Below are positions 56,281-64,000 of a DNA stretch of 64,000 bases, piece by piece. This DNA is from Tubiluchus corallicola (lineage: Eukaryota; Priapulida; Priapulimorpha; Priapulimorphida; Tubiluchidae). The DNA lies in assembly GCA_030141605.1 (NCBI GenBank), contig JAQGDQ010000621.1, forward strand, positions 44,178-108,177. The letters are read 5' to 3'. The translations under genes and the position numbers were made by a program. Position 1 is the first letter of the stretch. Every line of letters begins with the position of its first letter. The notes under the pieces were generated by a model that was not told the DNA's origin, did not search any database, and was given only the letters and a program-made list of their open reading frames with translations.

Positions 56281-57492
56281 TAGGGTTGCCAGATTAGAAA
56301 ATTAGAAATACGAGAATTATTTAAAATCTTTCTCGATACATTGTTATAATGTACAGTGCCCCCTCGCTACTTCACGGTTCGTTTATCGCGGACTCGATGT
56401 TTTGCGGGTTTTCAAAAATATTAATGTGAAATATTTATCACAGTATTTTCGCTGTTTCGCGGCTTTTTGCGGTACTCCCTTTAAAGTATTTTTGCACATA
56501 CGTAGTATGTAATGTACGGTAATGTATAGATTTGATTAATTTTGCATAAAAAGTCACAAAATGCATAAAAATATAAAAAATATTACTTCTAGCATTAAAA
56601 GAATATTATAAATCATAAAAAATTACCATTTACAGTAAATAGTGTATTTATTCGGCGGATGAATACACACCAAAAACGAAATGTAGTACTTGCGCCCGCT
56701 CGAGATGCCACTTGCCGATGTGAGACTACTAAAGTAGGTATAGTGTCCCTACTTCGCGGAAATTCACTCATCGCGGGTGGGCCTGGAACGGAACACCCAC
56801 GATAAGTGAGGGAACACTGTATAAAAGAATACATGTCTAGACACCCAGTTTAATATATCATGTAAAAGTAGAGATATAGGATAAAAAGGATTTTAATGGG
56901 TTGTGAGGAAAACAAAATTATTTGAAAATTACTTAATACAAGCTAAAAAAATCTGTAAAAGTGAAAACATTTGAAAATATTTATTAAATACAGAAAAGAG
57001 AGGAATATTATTCTTGTTTAATTCATGCAATATAGATAACTAAAATAAATTCTATGAGAGTAAAATCATTGTAAAATTTTTATTCAATACAGACAATATA
57101 AAAATGTAAAGGAAAATAATATTTTTATTTAATACAAACAGTACAGAAAATAAACTAAAAATTTATTTAAGCCGGAGAGCAAAATGGTAGCCATAGCAAC
57201 AAGTTGAAAACAGGCAGCAAACGTATTAGTTTTGTGTAAACTTCTAATAACACTAGTTTTCTTACATTTGGGTTATTTTCATCAAGAGAAACTGAGAGAA
57301 CAAGGTCTAATTACTTATGAAGTTATGACTAAGAACCTCAAGATGGTAGTAGAAATATATTTTTATTACGAAATTTGAAAATGAGCTAAATACAAGACAT
57401 TTGGATATCTCTGACATATAAGTGCGGGACAGGGGACAAAATTAACAAATACGCTACATGTCCCAAATATAAGGGGCGTCTGGTAACCCTAG
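56281..57492. mobile_element. TIR element (TAGGGTTGCCAGA ends) carrying a nested element
   Basis: tagggttgccagatt at the left and gtctggtaaccctag at the right are imperfect inverted repeats 1.2 kb apart. The interior has gcgggacaggggacaaa and acatgtcccaaatataagggg. A separate pogo-like element sits inside at 56354-56819. Confidence 0.6.
56354..56819. mobile_element. Pogo/Tigger-like non-autonomous element, nested
   Basis: It starts cagtgccccctcgctacttc and ends gataagtgagggaacactg, with ta on both sides (56352-56353, 56820-56821). Internal ttcgtttatcgcggactcg and cttcgcggaaattcactcatcgcggg strings are typical of pogo/Tigger-type ends. No transposase. Confidence 0.75.
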
Positions 57493-57612
57493 CAGTGCAT
57501 TTCTTTTGTGTTACTTTACCATCTGCAAATTTATTTACATCTCTTAAATTTACTTACGCTTGTTACAACATTACTGCGGAACAGGTAAGTTAACAAAACA
57601 TGTTTTTTCCAG

Positions 57613-57781
57613 GTGAAGTGGCTTCGGAACGGACACCGCATCAAAGAGTCGGACAGGGTGAAGTTTGTCACTGAGGATAACACACACACGCTCGTCATCA
57701 AGGACTGTAGACCTAAAGACTCTGCAGAGTTCACTTGCGTCGTCGGCAATAAGAAAACAAGTTCGCAAGTCGACATCGAGG
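57613..57781 (+). CDS. Exon E63, second part of Ig3
   Basis: Acceptor gttttttccag, donor gtaaga, phase 0 in and 1 out: VKWLRNGHRIKESDRVKF, THTLVIKDCRPKDSAEFTCV, VGNKKTSSQVDIE. Core Trp and F-strand Cys present. E62+E63 make a complete 88-residue I-set domain. Confidence 0.93.
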
Positions 57782-57938
57782 GTAAGATTGGAACTTCTAC
57801 TTTCTAACTGCTTGTATTCTCTTTTTGTTCTGATGTTGCACCAGTATCAGTGTACCTGCAATTAGGCTGCAGTTTTAAAATTTAGTTGTTGTGGCACGAA
57901 TAGCTGTTAAAGTGAATGTTGCCACATTTGTTTTGCAG

Positions 57939-58015
57939 AGGCCGAAGCAGACTTTGTCATTAAACCGACGCCAATTAAAACAACGGAAGAGGAAGATGCT
58001 GTGTTTACCTGCAAG
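57939..58015 (+). CDS. Exon E64, first part of Ig4
   Basis: Acceptor tttgttttgcag, donor gtaaag, phase 1 in and 0 out: E-AEADFVIKPTPIKTTEEEDA, then VFTCK with the B-strand Cys. Confidence 0.9.
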
Positions 58016-58600
58016 GTAAAGCGACATGAAAAACTTTATGAGCATAATCATGATTTTCTGCTACAGCACAGTATTTAATTTGTTAATACAATTATTATAG
58101 TAATTATTTTTTCAGTTTTATAGTATGCCATCTTCAAATATTGGTTGTAATGGTTGTATGAGCTGTGGTAACTGATGTAATCTTTGTCAAATATATACAA
58201 AAAAAATCGGACACGTTGCAAATCCCTGTGTAGCTTTCGTGGCAGAAAAAAATAGTGATTTCCAGTTTCATAAACAATCCAATGTAATAATAAATTTTAT
58301 ATTACATATTTACTGGGAAAATCGTGCATTTCCATTGCACATTAGCAGTCGTCTTCGGGCAATCAAGATTTTCTTGCTTATTTATGTCTAGAAAATGGCG
58401 GCTAGCGGCAATGGAAACATTTGGAATTCTCCTGTTTATGGATATTGTTCATGTTATTGAGACATAAAAAATTAAGACCTCTCAGAGATATGATTAAGTG
58501 TCACTTATGATTATTTTACTAAAAGAATGCTCCCAAATCCCAAAGATAACAGGGAAAGGAAATTATTGAAGCTTTACAGGGATCCTTGCACTTTTTACAG
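58016..58600 (+). other. Intron within Ig4, nothing recognised
   Basis: AT-rich; no repeat found in the window. Confidence 0.45.
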
Positions 58601-58793
58601 TTGACAAAACCGGTCGAGGAGGTACAATGGTTTAAGGATGACAAGCCCATTCCTGCAGACGAGACTAAATACGAGTATACGATAAAGAAAAATACCCACA
58701 TACTGAAGGTGAAGAAAACGACGCTGGAAGATGCTGGTACTTACACAGTTAAGGTGAAGGATAAGACCAGCTCCGCACCTTTGACTGTGGATG
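58601..58793 (+). CDS. Exon E65, second part of Ig4
   Basis: Acceptor actttttacag, donor gtatgt, phase 0 in and 1 out: LTKPVEEVQWFKDDKPIPAD, then THILKVKKTTLEDAGTYTVK and DKTSSAPLTVD. The Trp is present; the F-strand position that normally holds Cys reads TYTVKV, so the disulfide pair is incomplete. Confidence 0.92.
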
Positions 58794-59269
58794 GTATGTA
58801 ATAGTGTATTTGTTAATCCTATGATATTTATGCTATTTTTCACGTTTTGTTTTCTAGAACGTATTCTTCGTTCACTTACAAAATCATAGTTATTATCTAA
58901 AACAGTATTTCGGAATAAGCTATCCTTTTTTTGATTTTTGACGTCTGCACTTTTGTGCAATGTGTATTTTTCCCCAGTTCTTGGTTATCTTCGCATATAA
59001 TTCTTATAATCACATCAAAAAACAATAATTATAGTCTCAGCATCATGACCTTGATTGAGCGTCATAGTAACGCAACTCCTAGTACGTCTTAACACACTTT
59101 TTGCAGTATATTGTTTAAAAGTTCATAAAATTGTTGGAATAACCACGATGCTGCAAGATCTTCATACACAGCAATAAGTAAAATTTCATTTATGGAAACT
59201 TCACTAATCAAAGTCATTACTTATTCATGTGTGCTGTTACATTCTATAATTGTTGGCATGCTTCTGTCT
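58794..59269 (+). other. Intron, nothing recognised
   Basis: AT-rich part of the intron left of the GC-rich block. Confidence 0.45.
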
Positions 59270-59645
59270 CGGAAGACAATGGGGTGTGCGCCAAGAGAGT
59301 CAGTTATTGATCAGATTAATGGAGCTGCAGCATCGACTGTGGCTGAGCAGTCCAATCCTTGAACCACTGGAGCGGTCTCTCCAGGGCGCATGCCTGGGCA
59401 AGGTGTATGGAGGTCCTGAGTTGCCCAGACAACAGGAACCCCCTCTCTTCCTCCCTGGTGTAGTCCAAAGGAAAGCAGAGCGATACGTTTGGCACTAAGT
59501 TGGCTGCAGGAGCTGCCGGAGTCAGTGAGCATGCTGCATTGGTCCGCCTCCGGGGCTCCACTCCAGATTTGGAAGGTTTACTCCTCTACACATGGCAGTT
59601 GGGTCACTTGATCTCCTCCGCCCTCTAGCCGTTGGCTGCTTGTGC
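59270..59645. repeat. GC-rich island in an AT-rich intron, probable retroelement piece
   Basis: From cggaagacaatggggtgtgcgcc to ccgttggctgcttgtgcaca the base composition jumps to over half G+C. No intact open frame and no TIR were found. It is likely the inserted 3' part of a LINE or SINE; family not recognised. Confidence 0.4.
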
Positions 59646-59930
59646 ACAATTCCATCATAATACTGAATAAAAAGAACACTCATAAAATTTTACAGAATTA
59701 AAATTTATAAATGTTTTCTGTGCTTTGATTACCTTATATAGCTGACAAGTGCAAAAATATGTTTGTCACTTTTTTGTCACAGTTTGCAAAAACTTATTAA
59801 TTGTTGTGCCTATATCACAAGCATCCCGGTGACGCTAAGCAAACGAATCAGATTTCCTGAACAAATTTCAGTATTATAAATTGTTTGTTACCAGTTCTTG
59901 AATGACGCTAATCATCAGCAATTATTGCAG

Positions 59931-60076
59931 AAGCACCTGTCGACTTTACCGTGTTACTCAAGGACAAGACTGTCAAAGAAAAGGAAACAATCACCATGGA
60001 AGTGACGGTAACAAAACCCACAACTGTCACGTGGCAGAAAGATGGGAAACCTTTGCCAAAAGACAAAAGATATTCA
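59931..60076 (+). CDS. Exon E66, first part of Ig5
   Basis: Acceptor aattattgcag, donor gttagt, phase 1 in and 0 out: E-APVDFTVLLKDKTVKEKETI, TMEVTVTKPTTVTWQKDGKP. The B-strand Cys is replaced (TMEV); Trp present. The split falls after the C' region, later than in Ig3 and Ig4. Confidence 0.9.
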
Positions 60077-60465
60077 GTTAGTACCATTTTATTGTTGCTA
60101 AGAAGACCAGTCACATTTTCTGTTATCTGTCTGTGGGCATTACAAGCTGTAAATGTTGTAAAATTAAAACCCCGAGGAAGAATGATGAGTATGACTCAAG
60201 ATTTTCCTTTTAAGATTAGTTTCCAAAATCATGTCATATTTTTTGTTGTGCCATTTTGTTTAACAATTTGTTGATTTTAACTGTGACTGCCATAACACTT
60301 TATGTCTATCTAATAAGTTAAGTATTTTATAGTTTAGCTTGCTCTTATTTTTAAGAAGCCTAGCGTTAATTTTAAAAAGCCAGACGTTGGCATTTACTAT
60401 TAATTTTGCACACTTTTTAACTAAAGAAATTTGGAACTACTTTATTTTAATAATTATTTTCATAG
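60077..60465 (+). other. Intron within Ig5, nothing recognised
   Basis: AT-rich; nothing recognised. Confidence 0.45.
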
Positions 60466-60583
60466 ATCGTTGATGATGGTGTTACTCATAAGCTGATAAT
60501 AAAGGATGCCAAACCAGATGACACAGCGGTGTATACGTGCATAGTAGGCGACAAAAAGACTTCTGCTGAGCTGACAGTCGAAG
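60466..60583 (+). CDS. Exon E67, second part of Ig5
   Basis: Acceptor attttcatag, donor gtaaga, phase 0 in and 1 out: IVDDGVTHKLIIKDAKPDDT, AVYTCIVGDKKTSAELTVE. F-strand Cys present although its partner is gone. Confidence 0.92.
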
Positions 60584-61598
60584 GTAAGAAATTGGAAATT
60601 TTGTAACATGTGATAAAGTGAGCGTAACAAATGAAAAGTGATGAGGTTACTTAAAACAAACTTCAATGAAAGTAAAACATAGTAATTAAATCTGGAAACT
60701 TATGAGCAGTATCACTCTGGAGACTAATAAACTAATTGTGTCTGTAATTGTTTGTGCTGTGTTAGCTGGTACCTATTGATTAATTTTGCTTCTCTCATAA
60801 CACATACAAATGCAGCACCTTCAGGACTGCACCATTCAAAATAGGTGTTATAAAACATGACTTTTCTGCTACTGTATGAGCAGAACTAAACAGAAATAAC
60901 AGGCATAACTAAATGATTACAAATTCTATTCAGGAGAATCTCGGGTATCTAATTAAGCTACTTGTTTAACAATTTATAAGCAATTTAATTGGTCAAAATT
61001 AAGAAAAATGCCCTTTTCAGACACTCCAACTTAGTCTATGGAGTACCTTAGTCTGGTGTACACTTGCGCATTCCTACACACTATTTTATCGATCGCCTGC
61101 TTGCTGCAGCCCAAGAGAATTGTCTGCTGTTCAGAGCTTCAGAAAAAGCTAACCGGTCAGCCAAGGAGAAATTAAAGTCGTTTCATCTTTTAACAGGAAT
61201 TTCACATTAAAAATAGAGTACACTTGAGACTAAAGTGTATCAGAGTGTTGTGTTTGGATAGTTGAAATTTTATGCATTAGCCAATTTCACACAAGCGATA
61301 CAGAACTTTGTTTCGGTCTAAACACTGAAATAAAAGCTTTTTAAATTTTTTCTTCAAAAACCAATTTTTAATTTGTCTAAGGTAAGCAAATGCTTTTCAT
61401 TATAATTTTGCTAGTGTGCAGTAGAAAATTGCAAAAATTATCAAATAATGTAATTGCTGCTTAGTGAGCAGTTTTTCATGAACCCGTGCGAAATGCAGCA
61501 AACTGTTATGGTCTTCAAGTAGTGTACATATTCAAAAATCAATGTTGCATTTGACTAGATAAGCAATAATCACATAATTGATAAACGTTATTTTGCAG
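60584..61598 (+). other. Intron, nothing recognised
   Basis: 1.0 kb of AT-rich sequence without elements with recognisable ends. Confidence 0.45.
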
Positions 61599-61712
61599 AA
61601 ATTGATGCTGAATTTACCGTCCCACTGAAGAACAAAACGGCTAAAGAAAATGACGATGTTATGTTTGAAGCTGTTGTTACAAAAGCCATGCCTGTAAAAT
61701 GGCTGAAAAATG
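61599..61712 (+). CDS. Exon E68, first part of Ig6
   Basis: Acceptor ttattttgcag, donor gtaact, phase 1-1: E-IDAEFTVPLKNKTAKENDDV, MFEAVVTKAMPVKWLKN. B-strand Cys replaced by Ala (FEAVV); Trp present. Confidence 0.92.
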
Positions 61713-62901
61713 GTAACTGTTATCATTTATGGAGTAGAAACTAAAAGATTTGGAATGTAGCGTGAAAACAGATTTATCGGTTGTATGTTGCTATGGCTGT
61801 AATTATGAGTATGTCATTTTTATTACCAATGTGATTAAAATTGACCATATTAAGCACCAATAAATGTTTGAAATAGGCCTGCTATCGCATATGTTTAGTA
61901 ATTTTCTGGTTTTGCATTTAAAACAAGCAGATACACGCACCAACCATTTCAAAAATCAGAAATCCAAGTTAATGTTTATAACGAGGGTCATGTATATGTT
62001 GACTAACTTTATCGACAACGAAAAAACGTAATCATTTTTTTCTAAAATAGATAATTTTACGCTGAAATACAAATATGTTTATATAGGAGTCATTCTGCAA
62101 ATGCCTCCCTGTTATTTAAAACTCTACGTAATAATCCTTTTTCCTTCGTACATATAATTGAACAAAAGTTCCCTACTTTGCCCAGCAGTTTATCATCAGA
62201 AGGCCTGTACTATGACACATATAGCAAGTTTACGTATGACTGCAAATAGTGCAATTACAGGTTTTATTGTTAGACATTAAAACTTTTGCTTTTTGCACAA
62301 TATTCATTAATTTTGTTACAGTGAGTATTTGCAAGAAAAAATAGGATTATTAAGATGGGCTCCTAATAACTGGAATGGTCACAGCCATTCATGCCAAAAT
62401 CTATATTGAGGTTTATGCATTTTGAGCAAATTCATCAAATGTTTTATGCTCTTTTACACAGTAACTGAATCATTTTTCATGAGGTATTGGCAGACTTTTC
62501 TTTTATAGTTAAATTATCTCAACACTTAAACAAAAACAGTCAGCATCTTCAAACAGCTAAACAAATATCCAACTGGACTATTCTATTTATACAAGTGGTC
62601 GATTTTGTCCCTGGAAATTTTATCAGCAGAAAGAGGTTGCCATTTTTTCTGTTACGTGCATCCCCCCCTCCCGAGTACAGTCAGTGCAGTCCCCCTGCTG
62701 TACCTTCTAACCATACAGTGCAGACCGGACATTGGCAAACTTGGCATTGTTATGGTGACTGAGTCATTTTTTGTCTGCCATCTTGGTTTAGGTTACAAAA
62801 GCATTGCAAGCATATGATTGTTGCCACTTTCAGGCATTAGTGAACATTTTGACAACTAATTATTGATTTTTCAAAAGTTATATTGTCTAATTATTTTTAA
62901 G
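61713..62901 (+). other. Intron within Ig6, nothing recognised
   Basis: 1.2-kb intron. tacagtgagtatttg at 62319 looks like an exon start of the 58-codon family but stops at once; a C-rich patch at 62660-62700 has no frame of interest. Confidence 0.45.
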
Positions 62902-63051
62902 GTAAACCTATTGAGCCTGGCAAGAAGTATGAGATCGTGGAAGATGGTACGAAGCTCACGTTGAAGATCAAAGATGCCACTCCTGACGACAGCGCCGTCT
63001 ATACTCTCGTTGTCGGCAATCAGAAGTCCTCTGCTGAGTTGGTGGTCGAAG
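62902..63051 (+). CDS. Exon E69, second part of Ig6
   Basis: Acceptor atttttaag, donor gtacta, phase 1-1: G-KPIEPGKKYEIVEDGTKL, TLKIKDATPDDSAVYTLVVG, NQKSSAELVVE. F-strand Cys replaced by Leu. Ig6 thus lacks both core cysteines but keeps Trp, the D-D-S-A-x-Y motif and normal length. Confidence 0.92.
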
Positions 63052-63175
63052 GTACTAGGTTCATTCAGTTATTCAGTTCACTGTCAAATCAGCAGGTGAT
63101 GAGTTTTGAATGAAAAAAAGTACATTTCATAACTTTTATGAAATTGTCAATGTTTTAATAATAATGTATTAATAT

Positions 63176-63195
63176 ATAATAATAATAATAATAAC

Positions 63196-63262
<67 letters not shown>
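63176..63262. repeat. (AAT)n microsatellite
   Basis: Near-pure aat triplets with one aac, in the short intron between Ig6 and Ig7. Confidence 0.92.
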
Positions 63263-63370
63263 TATTAAGTTATTCTGCTCAAATAGTGATATTTTTTTTA
63301 CTTTTTTACTTTTCTATTCTAATGAAAATTTTACTAATATTTGCTGACTATTTGTTTCCTATCTCATTAG

Positions 63371-63492
63371 AAATAGAAGCTGACTTCATCGTACAGCTAC
63401 AAGACGAGGAAGTCGATGAAGAGGACCAACTGATACTGATCATTAAACTGACAAAGAGTCCAGCTGATATCATTTGGCTCAAAAATGGCGAG
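63371..63492 (+). CDS. Exon E70, first part of Ig7 (continues beyond the window)
   Basis: Acceptor tctcattag, donor gtagga, phase 1 in and 0 out: E-IEADFIVQLQDEEVDEEDQL, ILIIKLTKSPADIIWLKNGE. B-strand Cys replaced by Ile; Trp present. The second half lies outside the window. Confidence 0.9.
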
Positions 63493-63729
63493 GTAGGACT
63501 GTTGTGAAACTTGGCTTCTTTGAATTTTAAATGATTTGTCAGCTACAGCAACTTTTGTTCATTAAATTTATCGTCACATAATGCAAAGGGTGTACCCTAT
63601 TGCCCATATCATGGATGCCTTAACCTAATTAATTTAATTAGTTAGTATCTTATTAGTGTGAGTGATCCAACACTGGAAATGCTGAAATTTAGTTGACCAG
63701 CTATAACACCATCTTGACCACTGTAAGAT

Positions 63730-63801
63730 GCTTTGGCCTAATGGTTAAGCCATCTGCAATATAAGCAGAAGATCCCTAGTTCAAATCCAGGCTGTAGCCC
63801 A
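63730..63801 (+). repeat. tRNA-like sequence (tRNA pseudogene or tRNA-headed SINE)
   Basis: gctttggcctaatggttaag has an A-box-like D arm, tctgc-aatataa-gcaga forms a perfect 5-bp anticodon stem with a 7-base loop, and cctag-ttcaaat-ccagg is a T arm with the B box. The base before the anticodon is A, not T, and the acceptor stem is imperfect, so it is not a working tRNA. It lies in the intron of Ig7; the remaining intron to 64000 shows nothing else. Confidence 0.6.
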
Positions 63802-64000
63802 ACTTTTTCACATTTCAAGGTTTAATAACAAAACTTAATTAATTATGGGTTGGCAATAAGAATAATCTTGACCTTAGGATTGTTGTAAAAAATAAAAAAT
63901 TACCCATTGTAATCCTTCAACACTTTTTGATATGCGTACTTTATTTGTTAAATACAGGTAATCGTTGACTTACAAATGTTCAACTTTACAATCCAATCAA

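Noticed and set aside
62317-62345. tacagtgagtattt as a further 58-codon exon
   Set aside because: Only the first few bases match; a stop follows within a few codons and no family sequence continues.
63730-63801. Functional tRNA gene
   Set aside because: A replaces the universal T before the anticodon and the acceptor stem has mismatches; kept as a repeat instead.

Overview
The window is eukaryotic (metazoan) genomic DNA, AT-rich (roughly one third G+C by eye). It appears to be entirely internal to one giant gene on the + strand that runs off both ends. Small exons with GT/AG borders, introns of a few hundred bases to about 2.4 kb, and an endless supply of short terminal-inverted-repeat (TIR) elements and microsatellites suggest an invertebrate or basal deuterostome genome. 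The species cannot be named from the sequence. The encoded protein is titin/connectin-like: a very long, disordered, E/V/P/K/I-rich elastic (PEVK-type) region broken by two I-set immunoglobulin (Ig) domains and followed at the right end by a run of tandem Ig domains.

I place 70 coding exons plus three decayed exon copies, about 17.6 kb of coding sequence (about 5,860 residues). Almost every PEVK exon is symmetric phase 1-1: the last base of one exon (usually G) and the first two of the next form the junction codon. This is the rule that lets titin exons be duplicated, deleted or skipped without breaking the frame. Phase 0 or 2 borders occur only in and next to the Ig domains and in the linker after Ig2.

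Layout. 1-4.6 kb: five tandem copies of a 0.94-kb, two-exon cassette, nearly identical, one of them frameshifted. 5.5-9.0 kb: short linkers, then Ig1 split over two exons. 9.8-10.4 kb: PEVK linker. 11.3-18.5 kb: four copies of a three-exon cassette. 20.8-25.8 kb: Ig2 and a distinctive acidic linker. 26.4-34.1 kb: one 396-base exon and six long paralogous exons (717-786 bases). 36.5-39.7 kb: a giant 3.1-kb exon made of 41 modules of 24 residues, arranged as 72-residue (216-bp) super-repeats, of which a block of six is almost identical in DNA. 40.4-42.2 kb: two copies of another two-exon cassette. 42.3-46.0 kb: an array of about 58-codon exons with decayed members. 47.3-54.8 kb: short, diverged PEVK exons separated by transposon-filled introns. 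55.5-64.0 kb: four complete Ig domains and the first half of a fifth, each split over two exons.

The PEVK part is thus a stack of independent exon-cassette amplifications of different ages. Introns carry a five-copy TIR element family, several TA-flanked Tc1/mariner/pogo-like non-autonomous elements, hAT-like elements, LINE 3' fragments on the minus strand, a 5S-rRNA-like repeat, a tRNA-like repeat, and micro/minisatellites. No second convincing gene was found; one doubtful minus-strand coding remnant lies at 21.7-22.1 kb. Exon borders are read by eye from frame continuity and splice dinucleotides and have not been tested against transcripts.
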